Shown here: in pieces, positions 1-6,338 of the stretch
Layout: each line of letters starts with the position of its first letter
Numbering within the stretch: the first letter of the stretch is position 1
Assembly (NCBI GenBank): GCA_959604655.1
Contig: CAUHCL010000091.1
Coordinates: 1-8,598, forward strand
DNA: 8,598 nucleotides
DNA from: an uncultured Alistipes sp.
Lineage (GTDB): Bacteria; Bacteroidota; Bacteroidia; Bacteroidales; Rikenellaceae
Reading direction: 5' to 3'
Notes under the pieces: model-generated
What the model saw: only the letters and a program-made list of their open reading frames with translations
What the model was told of the DNA's origin: nothing
Database searches by the model: none
Translations under genes and position numbers: made by a program

Positions 1-1
1 C

Positions 2-697
2 TTAGTAATGCTCGTTGGAATTGCGGGTGTAGGTATCGATGAAATACTGCTCGTCGGCGCCGTCGTAACCCATCTCGCGGGCCTTGCGGTCGGAGTGGCG
101 CTCGATGGCCTCGAACATCTCGGTGCCGCCCGTCACGTCGAATATGCGGTGTATCTCGTCCAGCGTCTCGTCGCTCACTTTGCGCAGCGCTCCCGCGCCC
201 TCGCGGTTGTAGTTCTCGGTGAAGCGGCCGTAGACTTCCTCGTCGTGGTCGAGAATCCATTTCCACACTGTTCCCTGCTCGGGATGCAGCTCCGTCTTGA
301 CGAGCTTGGGCACGATGCAGTAACCCGTGCGGAGAATGTTCTCGCCTATGGAGCGCTTGAGCGCGAGCTGCTGGCGCCCCTTCTCGCTCTCGACGAAGAA
401 GCCGAGTTTCTGCGAAAGGTTGCGCAGCGCCTGTATGACATATCCCGGGGTGTTGCCTCGCGGGCAGCGCGGGCGGCACGACATGCACTCGCCGCAGTAC
501 CATATGGTGTCGCTCTTCATCAGGGCCTCTATGGCATCGTCGTCGCGCGTCTGCACGGTGCTCACTATCTGACGGGGGTCGTAGTTGTAGAATGCCGCCG
601 CGGGGCATACCGCCGTGCAGACCCCGCAGTTCATACATGCGGTGAGTCCCTCTCGCAGGCGGACGTCTTCGAGCAGCATATCGAAATATTTACCCAT
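2..697 (-). CDS. HdrC-like 4Fe-4S dicluster protein (heterodisulfide reductase subunit C family)
   Basis: Complete 231-residue protein; the TAA stop lies two bases from the left window edge. Two CxxCxxCxxxCP motifs are visible: C21, C24, C27, C31 and C68, C71, C74, C78. Each should bind one [4Fe-4S] cluster. The two-cluster N-terminal module followed by a mostly helical, charged region (about 95-231) without further cysteines matches HdrC-type electron-transfer subunits, which pass electrons between an HdrA-like flavoprotein and a CCG-domain HdrB subunit. No membrane segment or signal peptide is seen, so it is probably cytoplasmic. The organism is not a methanogen, so the partner is unlikely to be CoM-CoB heterodisulfide. 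An hdrB- or hdrA-like gene would be expected just left of the window, which cannot be seen. The start at 697 follows a TAnnTTTG element with a leader of roughly 20 bases. The iron-sulfur assignment is solid; the physiological role is unknown. Confidence 0.85.
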   Translation of the reverse strand: MGKYFDMLLEDVRLREGLTACMNCGVCTAVCPAAAFYNYDPRQIVSTVQTRDDDAIEALMKSDTIWYCGECMSCRPRCPRGNTPGYVIQALRNLSQKLGFFVESEKGRQQLALKRSIGENILRTGYCIVPKLVKTELHPEQGTVWKWILDHDEEVYGRFTENYNREGAGALRKVSDETLDEIHRIFDVTGGTEMFEAIERHSDRKAREMGYDGADEQYFIDTYTRNSNEHY

Positions 698-705
698 ATA
701 AAAAA

Positions 706-732
706 GTAACTTTGCTTGCTCCGCAAAGTTAC
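706..732 (-). promoter_or_regulatory. Promoter -7 element embedded in a perfect inverted repeat, upstream of the HdrC-like gene
   Basis: Arms GTAACTTTGC (706-715) and GCAAAGTTAC (723-732) are perfect 10-base complements around a 7-base spacer. Read on the minus strand, the right arm gives TAACTTTG at 731-724, a match to the Bacteroidetes -7 consensus TAnnTTTG, 26 bases before the ATG at 697. No TTTG is present at the usual -33 distance (a TTTG at 738-735 is far too close), so the promoter is incomplete by that criterion. The repeat could be an operator, or could form a hairpin at the 5' end of the transcript. Confidence 0.5.
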
Positions 733-846
733 TCCAAACCTGTGTGGCGGCAGGTGGTATAAATACCTATTTTTCGGGAAGCGGCGCCGCGCACATCAAT
801 GTGCCAATGCGTAATACGGCCGAATCGTATCCGATGGTCGTCTACC

Positions 847-863
847 CGCGGCCACAGGCCGCG
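847..863. repeat. GC-rich hairpin, 7-base-pair stem
   Basis: CGCGGCC at 847-853 and GGCCGCG at 857-863 pair perfectly around the loop ACA. It lies downstream of the glycosidase stop codon on that gene's strand. No T-run follows on the minus strand, so it is not a canonical intrinsic terminator; it could protect the 3' end of the mRNA or assist Rho-dependent termination. Confidence 0.4.
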
Positions 864-872
864 CATACAATT

Positions 873-930
873 CTGACCCACCCCTAAATCCCCTCCTTGG
901 GAGGGGACTTCGGCCGCTGCGCTCCGAACA
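873..930. repeat. Candidate REP-like palindromic element downstream of the glycosidase gene
   Basis: CCCCTCC (890-896) pairs with GGAGGGG (900-906) around the loop TTG. A second, weaker inverted repeat follows: TTCGG at 909-913 with CCGAA at 924-928. The C-rich flank at 877-893 (ACCCACCCCTAAAT and then CCCC) resembles, from memory, short palindromic repeats scattered between genes in several Bacteroidetes and, in related form, in cyanobacteria. Only one copy lies in this window, so repetition is inferred. The absence of a T-run argues against a simple intrinsic terminator. Confidence 0.4.
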
Positions 931-938
931 TAATCGCG

Positions 939-2975
939 CTACCTTACGGGGAACTCCGTAATGCGCAGCGTCGTGCAACCGTAGGGGATCAACGTTATCT
1001 CCGTCTCGGGACCGACCTCGCCCGCGGGAATCAGTTCCGTCTTGAAACTGAGCGATGCGGCCGAGTTGCGGTCGAGCCGCCATTCGGGCAGCACCCGCGC
1101 CTTGCACTTTATGGCTATCGGCGCCCCGCCGAGCGACCACGGGGCGTCGCCGCACTCCGACTTCTCGACCGTGAAGCGCGAAGCCGTGTTCTCGCCGCGC
1201 AGATCGTCGCGGCGCAGGGCCACGTTCCACTGCGTGGGCGAGGTCACCTCGTAATAGTATTGTCCCAGATCGGGCTCGTCGCCGCAGTCGTGGCGGCTCC
1301 AGCGTTCCTCCATGCGGAGTGCGTAAACCAGCGGGCCGCGCTCGATGACGGCGGCTTCGTCGTACCAGTACGACACGCGTATCGGTGCCGAGAACTCGAT
1401 GGTCACCTCGTCGCCGTCGCTCCACGTGCGGGCCACCCGTACCGTGCCTCGGCGCACCTCGGCGGGAACGACCTTTTCGCCGTTGACCTTGAGGGTGTAC
1501 CCGTCGCTCCACGAGGGTATGCGCAGCTCCAGCGGAAATTCGGCGGCCGTGTGTTTGCGCGACGTGAGCGCTATGGTGAAACGCACCTGTTCCTCGAAAG
1601 GATAGCACGTCTGCTCGGTCACGGTGACCTCGGCGCCCGACGCGAGGGTAGTGGTGACGGTCGACGGCGCGTAGACCATCGCGGCCAGACCTCCGTCGGC
1701 GGTCTTGTACCACAGGTTCTGCACGAACTTGGGCCATCCCTGGTGGAGGTTGCACGTGCAGCAGGGGTATCCCGTGAGCTGTCCGAACAGTATGTCGGTA
1801 TCCTCGTGCGGCGTGGAGAAGTTGCGATGCTCGCGCGTCACCTTCACCTGGTTGATCTGCTGGTAGTACTGGCGCGCGTCGCCGCCGTCGGCTATCTGCG
1901 TCGGCATGGCGTTGTAGGTGACGCGTTCCAGCAGGTCGGCGTAGGTGTTGTCGCCCGTTATGCGGTACATCTCTTCGAGCGAATACATCATCTCCACGGC
2001 CGTGCACAGCTCCGAGCCTCGGGCGGGGTCGCCGAAGTGGATCAGTTCGTCGCCCGCCCACAGTCCCGTGGGGAAGCCTATGGTGCGGCGTATGCGGCGC
2101 AGAGCCTCGTGCGGGGCCTGCAAATGCTTGTCCTGCTTCGACTGCTGGTAGAACACTACGGGCTCCTTGAATCCCTGCGCCAGATTGACGCAGTGCAGCG
2201 AGTTCTGACGGTATAGGTGGTCGTCGGTGGTGAAACGCGCCGTCCAGTCGGCCGACTGGCTGTGGATAAGCTCGCCCAGACGGAGCAGCGCGGCGTCGCC
2301 CGTGATGTTGTAGAGCCAGTGCACCATCAGCAGATTGTCGCCGCCGCGCTCGGCGCCCCAGAATGTCCATCGGCCGAGCGGCGTGGAGGGCAGCATCTCG
2401 GCCTGGTAGCGGAAGTAGCGCGTCATGAAGTCGATGACGCGCCGATCGCCCGTGGCCATGTAGTGCTGCTGCAATATCTTCAGCGCCACCATGCGGGGCC
2501 ACCAGTCGGCCGAGTTGTCGCGCTGCATGCCCTTGACGTAGGGGCGGTCGGTGTCGGGACCGAAATATCCGTTCTCCTTCTGACTCGCGAGAATGGCCTC
2601 GACCCACTTGTCGGCCTTGGCCTTCAGCTTTTCGTCGTTCATGATGTAGGCCATGGGCAGGGCGCCGTCGATCCAGTAGGGGCCGCGCTCCCATGCGTCG
2701 CCCTCGCCGCCGAGCCATGCGTTATTGTCGCCTACGACCAATTCGTACACCTCGTCCAGATTGCCCGTCATGCCGTCGAGCATGGTCTGCATCTGTGTGC
2801 GGAGCCACCCTTCGGGGCGTATCTCGCCGATCGGGAGTTGGGCGTAGGGCGCCTCGACGAGAGGTGCACGGTTGAAGACGGGTTGCGGACGTTCGGCGTT
2901 GCGCTGTTTGCCTGCCGCCGAGGTCGTGACGACCATGCAGAGCGTCGCGGCGGCTGTCAGAATTTCGAGTTTCAT
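939..2975 (-). CDS. Secreted glycoside hydrolase, GH127-type (beta-L-arabinofuranosidase/DUF1680 fold)
   Basis: 678 residues. A Sec signal peptide is seen at about 1-21 (hydrophobic TAAATLCMVV, then TSAAG); there is no convincing lipobox at C13, so export to the periplasm or outside is likely. The body at about 45-430 has the Trp- and Gly-rich helical repeats of an (alpha/alpha)6 barrel, and about 435-678 is beta-rich. By motif comparison with the GH127 enzyme HypBA1, E310 (in AGDEL) matches the acid/base Glu, E322 and C324 (in SELC) match zinc ligands, and C405-C406 match the Cys pair that supplies the nucleophile and a ligand. The usual CCPPN is CCTCN here, so substrate could differ. Family members remove beta-L-arabinofuranose or related sugars from plant glycans. 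It starts 28 bases after folA with no TAnnTTTG between, so it is probably co-transcribed. Fold certain; substrate unknown. Confidence 0.85.
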   Translation of the reverse strand: MKLEILTAAATLCMVVTTSAAGKQRNAERPQPVFNRAPLVEAPYAQLPIGEIRPEGWLRTQMQTMLDGMTGNLDEVYELVVGDNNAWLGGEGDAWERGPYWIDGALPMAYIMNDEKLKAKADKWVEAILASQKENGYFGPDTDRPYVKGMQRDNSADWWPRMVALKILQQHYMATGDRRVIDFMTRYFRYQAEMLPSTPLGRWTFWGAERGGDNLLMVHWLYNITGDAALLRLGELIHSQSADWTARFTTDDHLYRQNSLHCVNLAQGFKEPVVFYQQSKQDKHLQAPHEALRRIRRTIGFPTGLWAGDELIHFGDPARGSELCTAVEMMYSLEEMYRITGDNTYADLLERVTYNAMPTQIADGGDARQYYQQINQVKVTREHRNFSTPHEDTDILFGQLTGYPCCTCNLHQGWPKFVQNLWYKTADGGLAAMVYAPSTVTTTLASGAEVTVTEQTCYPFEEQVRFTIALTSRKHTAAEFPLELRIPSWSDGYTLKVNGEKVVPAEVRRGTVRVARTWSDGDEVTIEFSAPIRVSYWYDEAAVIERGPLVYALRMEERWSRHDCGDEPDLGQYYYEVTSPTQWNVALRRDDLRGENTASRFTVEKSECGDAPWSLGGAPIAIKCKARVLPEWRLDRNSAASLSFKTELIPAGEVGPETEITLIPYGCTTLRITEFPVR

Positions 2976-3003
2976 CTTGTTGCGGGTTTAGTGTAGGTTG
3001 GTT

Positions 3004-3483
3004 CTATTTGCGTTCGTACTCTTCGAACGCGAAAGGGTAGGGGTATTTCTCACCTCGCGGGAACGTCTCGCGCGAAGTGAGACGCCAGCGGGTCGCGTCC
3101 CACTCGGGAAACGATGTGTCGCCCTCGTAATCGTGCTCCACGCGGGTCAGGTAGAGCTTGTCGGCCGCATCGAGCGCCTGCGCGTATATCTGCGCCCCGC
3201 CGATGATGAACACCTCCTCGTCCTCGGGGAACATGGCTATCGCCTCGCCGAGCGACGCGGCTACGCGGCAGCCCTCTATCTCGGTCACAGTGCGGCTCAC
3301 CACCACGTTGGTACGGTTGGGCAGCGGACGGCCGAGCGACTCGAAGGTCTTGCGGCCCATCACCACGGGGTGGCCCGAAGTGATGCGCTTGAAGTTGCGC
3401 AGGTCCTCCGAAATATGCCACAGAAGCGAATTGTTATCGCCTATCACGCCGTTGGCGGCAACGGCAACTATTATGCTTATCAT
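3004..3483 (-). CDS. folA: Dihydrofolate reductase
   Basis: 159 residues, the usual length for the chromosomal type I enzyme, which reduces 7,8-dihydrofolate to tetrahydrofolate with NADPH in the cytoplasm. The substrate-binding acid is D27 in the segment WHISEDL (E. coli D27 equivalent). The NADPH-binding segments are GRKTFES at 43-49 and IIGGAQIY at 93-100, and the late GDT (121-123) corresponds to the folate-contacting Thr. Position 21 is Leu where E. coli has Pro (LLW in place of MPW); I believe this is common in Bacteroidetes and do not read it as a resistance change. It follows thyA by 20 bases, so the enzyme regenerating tetrahydrofolate is made with the enzyme that consumes it. The first three isoleucine codons are all ATA. 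Antifolate response cannot be judged from the sequence. Confidence 0.97.
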   Translation of the reverse strand: MISIIVAVAANGVIGDNNSLLWHISEDLRNFKRITSGHPVVMGRKTFESLGRPLPNRTNVVVSRTVTEIEGCRVAASLGEAIAMFPEDEEVFIIGGAQIYAQALDAADKLYLTRVEHDYEGDTSFPEWDATRWRLTSRETFPRGEKYPYPFAFEEYERK

Positions 3484-3503
3484 GATATCGCGGTATTAGC
3501 GGG

Positions 3504-4403
3504 TCAGAACGACATGGGCGCTTTTATGGCGGGCCACGGATCGTAACCCTCCAGCGTGAAGTCGTCGTAGCGGAAGTCGAACACCGACTTTACGTCGGGA
3601 TTGAGCCTCATGCGGGGCAGTGTACGCGGCGTGCGCGACAGCTGCTCCCGAGCCTGCTCCAGATGGTTGAGGTAGAGGTGTGCATCGCCTAACGTGTGGA
3701 CGAACTCGCCCGCCCGTAGACCGCACTCCCGGGCGATCATCATCGTCAGCAGGGCATAGGAGGCGATGTTGAACGGCACGCCGAGGAACGTATCGGCGCT
3801 GCGCTGGTAGAGCTGGCACGACAGCCGCCCCTCGGCCACGTAGAACTGGAACAGCACGTGGCACGGCGGCAGGGCCATGTCGTCCACCTCGGCCACGTTC
3901 CACGCCGAGACTATCATACGCCGCGAGTCGGGGTTGCGCTTTATGGTGTCGATGACCTGCCTTATCTGGTCGATTCCGCTGCCGTCGGGCCGCGGCCAGC
4001 TGCGCCACTGGTAGCCGTACACATGGTTCAGGTCGCCGAACGTGTACCCCTCGATCGGCGAGAGCGTTCCCGCCTGCGCCGCCGCCAGAAAATCCTGCTC
4101 CGTTACGGGGAGCACGCCGTGGCGCACGCAGAGTTCGTTATAGTAGCGGTAGGCGTCGTTGTCCCATATGTGAACGCCGTTGTCCACCAGATATTTTATG
4201 TTGGTATCTCCCGCCAGAAACCACAGCAGTTCTCGGATGACGCCCTTCAGAAATACGCGCTTGGTGGTGAGCAGCGGGAAGCCATCCTCCAGATCGAAGC
4301 GCATCTGATGGCCGAATATGCTGCGCGTACCCGTTCCCGTGCGGTCGCCCTTCACCACGCCGTCGCGCATTATCTTGTCCAGCAGATCGAGATACTGTTT
4401 CAT
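3504..4403 (-). CDS. thyA: Thymidylate synthase
   Basis: 299 residues from the chosen start (MKQYLDLLDK, which aligns with the E. coli N-terminus). It converts dUMP and 5,10-methylene-tetrahydrofolate to dTMP and dihydrofolate. Visible landmarks are R21 in the phosphate loop (DRTGTGT), the Arg pair R161-R162 (PDSRR) contributed across the dimer, catalytic C181 in ALPPCH, and the RLSCQLYQRSAD and GVPFNIASYALL blocks. Relative to the 264-residue E. coli enzyme there is an insertion of about 35 residues around 83-122 (from YRYYNELC to PIEGY); larger insertions at this site are known, as in the Lactobacillus casei enzyme. Its ATG shares the four bases ATGA with the lpxH stop, which fixes the start at 4403. 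A longer frame from 4475 would lie inside lpxH and add a non-homologous Arg-rich stretch. All key residues are intact. Confidence 0.97.
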   Translation of the reverse strand: MKQYLDLLDKIMRDGVVKGDRTGTGTRSIFGHQMRFDLEDGFPLLTTKRVFLKGVIRELLWFLAGDTNIKYLVDNGVHIWDNDAYRYYNELCVRHGVLPVTEQDFLAAAQAGTLSPIEGYTFGDLNHVYGYQWRSWPRPDGSGIDQIRQVIDTIKRNPDSRRMIVSAWNVAEVDDMALPPCHVLFQFYVAEGRLSCQLYQRSADTFLGVPFNIASYALLTMMIARECGLRAGEFVHTLGDAHLYLNHLEQAREQLSRTPRTLPRMRLNPDVKSVFDFRYDDFTLEGYDPWPAIKAPMSF

Positions 4404-5143
4404 GATTCGAATCTTTTGAGTTCCATTTCGCCGTCGTCGTGCAATACGGCGTAAGCGGGTTGCGGATCGTCCCACGCTCCGAGGAACAGCACGCGCAGAT
4501 CATCCTCGCTCACGTCGCAGGGGTAGTGCATGTGTCCGAAAACTATGTAGTCCACGTCTAAGTTGCGGCGCTTGTAATCGCGGGCATAGTCGACCAGAAA
4601 ACCGAGCGAATCGCGCGTCAGAGTCTCCGACGCATGGCTTTTGCGCGATTTGCCGCTCCACCACCGTCCGAACCTCACGGCAAGATCGGGGTGCACCAGC
4701 CACGAGAACGCCGCCCGCAGCAGCCGCGAACGGAACACGGCATTCATGAAACGCAGCACGGGTTTGTCGCCGATGTTCATGTTGTCGCCGTGGGCTATGA
4801 AGAGCGTGCGGCCCGCGAGAGTCTCCCGCCGCGGCGAGAAGCGTATCTCCACGCCGCATTCGCGCGTAAGGTAGTCGCGGCACCACATGTCGTGGTTGCC
4901 CGTGAACAGCACTATCCTGACACCGCGGTCGGTCAGCTCGGCCAGTTTGCCCAGCGTACGCGCGAAGCCCTTGGGGATCACCCTGCCGTACTCGAACCAG
5001 AAATCGAAGATGTCGCCCACGAGAAATATGGTGTCGGCATCCTCGGCCGCCAAGTCGAGCCACCTCACGAAACGTCTCTCCACGCAACGAGACGACTGCT
5101 CGTCGCCCGCTCCGAGATGAACGTCCGAGGCGAAATAGTACAT
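4400..5143 (-). CDS. lpxH: UDP-2,3-diacylglucosamine diphosphatase (lipid A synthesis)
   Basis: 247 residues, a calcineurin-like metallophosphoesterase with its motifs in order: D7-x-H9 (SDVHLG), G43-D44 with FDFW, G82-N83-H84-D85, H118-G-D, and G203-H204-x-H206 (GHMHYP). These residues hold a two-metal centre. The FDFW after GD and the helical insertion at about 121-175 are typical of the LpxH family, which cleaves UDP-2,3-diacylglucosamine to lipid X and UMP on the cytoplasmic face of the inner membrane. Length is close to that of E. coli LpxH (240). It starts 7 bases after the stop of the thioredoxin-fold lipoprotein gene and overlaps thyA by four bases (ATGA), suggesting one mRNA with translational coupling. 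Related LpxH2-type phosphoesterases exist, so substrate is assigned by family. Confidence 0.9.
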   Translation of the reverse strand: MYYFASDVHLGAGDEQSSRCVERRFVRWLDLAAEDADTIFLVGDIFDFWFEYGRVIPKGFARTLGKLAELTDRGVRIVLFTGNHDMWCRDYLTRECGVEIRFSPRRETLAGRTLFIAHGDNMNIGDKPVLRFMNAVFRSRLLRAAFSWLVHPDLAVRFGRWWSGKSRKSHASETLTRDSLGFLVDYARDYKRRNLDVDYIVFGHMHYPCDVSEDDLRVLFLGAWDDPQPAYAVLHDDGEMELKRFES

Positions 5144-5150
5144 TACGGAA

Positions 5151-6281
5151 TCAGATGTTTTTTTGTATTTCGGCGTCGAGCTTGTCGCCGCTCAGATCCT
5201 TGGCCACGATGTTGCCCGAGCGGTCGATCAGGTAGTTCGACGGCAGCTTGCTTATGTTGTAGACTCCCAGCGCGGGCGACGAGTCGCCCAGCAGGTCGCT
5301 CACCGATATCCACGGCAGCTGCTGCTCCTGCACGGCGTTGATCCACACGGCTTTCGAGGTGTCGACGGCTACCTGGTATATCTCGAATCCCTGATCGTGA
5401 TACTTCTCGTATATCTTTTTCAGATCGGCGTTTATGGCATTGCCGTTACCTATCGCCGCCGACCAGAAGTGCAGCAGTATGACCTTGCCTTCGAGCGACG
5501 AGAGCTTTATCTCCTTGCCGTACATGTCGGGCATGGCTATCTCGGGGAAATTGGTCTGCTTGACCTGCGAGAGCAGGCTTATCTGCGCATCCATGCGCGC
5601 TATCTGGCTGCGCAGTATGGGCAGGTAGGGGCTTTCGGGATAGTTCTGCTCGACGGCCTCGGCCACCGTGCGGTAGTAGATCACGTCGCTGTCGCCGTTG
5701 AACAGATAGGCGTCGTTGGGCAGACGCTGGCGGAGTGCGTACACCGCCGCTATGCGGTCCTTGTGCTCTATGATGAAGCGCAGCTGGTTGCGCTTGATGT
5801 CGCGGTAAATCTGCGTATATTCGCGGGCTATCGCCTCGCGCTGCTTCTCGTCGATGTCGGACGCCGTGTAACGCGAAACCGCATCGTTGAGCTTTATGGC
5901 CCCCTCTATGTAGCTCTTGTTGAACTCGCGCAGGAGTTCCGATTCGAGCGCCCCCTCGACCGTGTAGTTGCGCAGCACGCTTCCAGCCGAACGCAGCGTG
6001 ACGTGGTCGCCCGCCATGAGCAGCAGCGGAATGCGTTCGTTGTCGTAGATTACGTTGTAGAGGGTGGGGGTCGGAGTCCCGTTGTCGATCTTGAGCGAGA
6101 AACTGCCGTCTTCACCGAGTTTTATCGAGTCTATGACGCTGTGTTCGAGTGTCCCGACCTGCTCCAGATATACCATGTCGGCAGGCGAACCGACGAAGCG
6201 GCCCGTGATTTTCACCTTAGACGACTGACACGAACTGAGTGCCGCCAACAGCGACACGGCCGCGAAAATTGCTCTGTTCAT
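5151..6281 (-). CDS. Thioredoxin-fold (TlpA/AhpC-like) lipoprotein with DUF4369-type N-terminus, lacking the CxxC
   Basis: 376 residues from this start. The N-terminus (MNRAIFAAVSLLAALSSC) is a lipoprotein signal with lipobox LSSC; the lipidated Cys is residue 18. About 25-110 resembles the beta-rich DUF4369 domain common in Bacteroidetes. About 110-235 is charged and helical. About 240-376 is a thioredoxin-like domain: LEGKVILLHFW, then the cis-Pro loop KLPSNYLID. Where TlpA proteins have WCxxC, this one reads FWSAAIGNGNA, and the lipobox Cys is the only cysteine in the protein. Thiol-disulfide chemistry is therefore not expected; a binding or scaffold role at the envelope is an inference. 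An in-frame ATG at 6299 adds six residues, but it lies about 3-4 bases from the inferred transcription start, whereas 6281 gives a leader of about 22 bases. First gene of the lpxH-thyA-folA run. Confidence 0.8.
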   Translation of the reverse strand: MNRAIFAAVSLLAALSSCQSSKVKITGRFVGSPADMVYLEQVGTLEHSVIDSIKLGEDGSFSLKIDNGTPTPTLYNVIYDNERIPLLLMAGDHVTLRSAGSVLRNYTVEGALESELLREFNKSYIEGAIKLNDAVSRYTASDIDEKQREAIAREYTQIYRDIKRNQLRFIIEHKDRIAAVYALRQRLPNDAYLFNGDSDVIYYRTVAEAVEQNYPESPYLPILRSQIARMDAQISLLSQVKQTNFPEIAMPDMYGKEIKLSSLEGKVILLHFWSAAIGNGNAINADLKKIYEKYHDQGFEIYQVAVDTSKAVWINAVQEQQLPWISVSDLLGDSSPALGVYNISKLPSNYLIDRSGNIVAKDLSGDKLDAEIQKNI

Positions 6282-6307
6282 TCCCACAATGTGTTTCATA
6301 CGAAATA

Positions 6308-6338
6308 CAAATATAACGTTTTTTTGGAAAACCGCAAA
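6308..6338 (-). promoter_or_regulatory. Bacteroidetes-type promoter for the lipoprotein-lpxH-thyA-folA operon
   Basis: On the minus strand TTTG (6338-6335), a 19-base spacer and TATATTTG (6315-6308) match the consensus TTTG, 19-21 bases, TAnnTTTG exactly. Transcription should start near 6303. The -33 box begins directly after the DUF4290 stop codon (6339-6341). This promoter decides the lipoprotein start in favour of the ATG at 6281. No intrinsic terminator is visible between the two genes, so read-through from the DUF4290 gene may add to expression. Confidence 0.75.

Larger units (their letters stand above)
698..938. other. Intergenic region without a gene (241 bases)
   Basis: No credible coding frame is present; the frames that cross it are shadows of the glycosidase gene. 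From left to right it holds the promoter palindrome at 706-732, an AT-rich near-palindrome GGTAT-AA-ATACC at 756-767, a GC-rich hairpin at 847-863 (CGCGGCC, loop ACA, GGCCGCG) and a REP-like element at about 873-930. No hairpin followed by a T-run is seen for the minus-strand glycosidase gene that ends at 939, so its transcript end is unclear. Confidence 0.6.

Noticed and set aside
735..738. TTTG on the minus strand as the -33 box of the HdrC-like gene promoter
   Set aside because: It is only three bases from the TAACTTTG element, against the 19-21 needed.
796..2718. 640-residue minus-strand open frame overlapping the glycosidase gene
   Set aside because: It is an out-of-frame shadow: very Arg-rich, without recognisable domains, while the 939-2975 frame has a signal peptide and family motifs.
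3418..3423. Leu at FolA position 21 as a possible trimethoprim-resistance change
   Set aside because: LLW at this position appears, from memory, to be ordinary in Bacteroidetes FolA, and there is no other sign of an acquired enzyme.
4404..4475. Longer thyA start adding 24 residues
   Set aside because: The extension is Arg-rich, lies inside lpxH and has no counterpart in ThyA; the ATGA overlap start aligns with the E. coli N-terminus.
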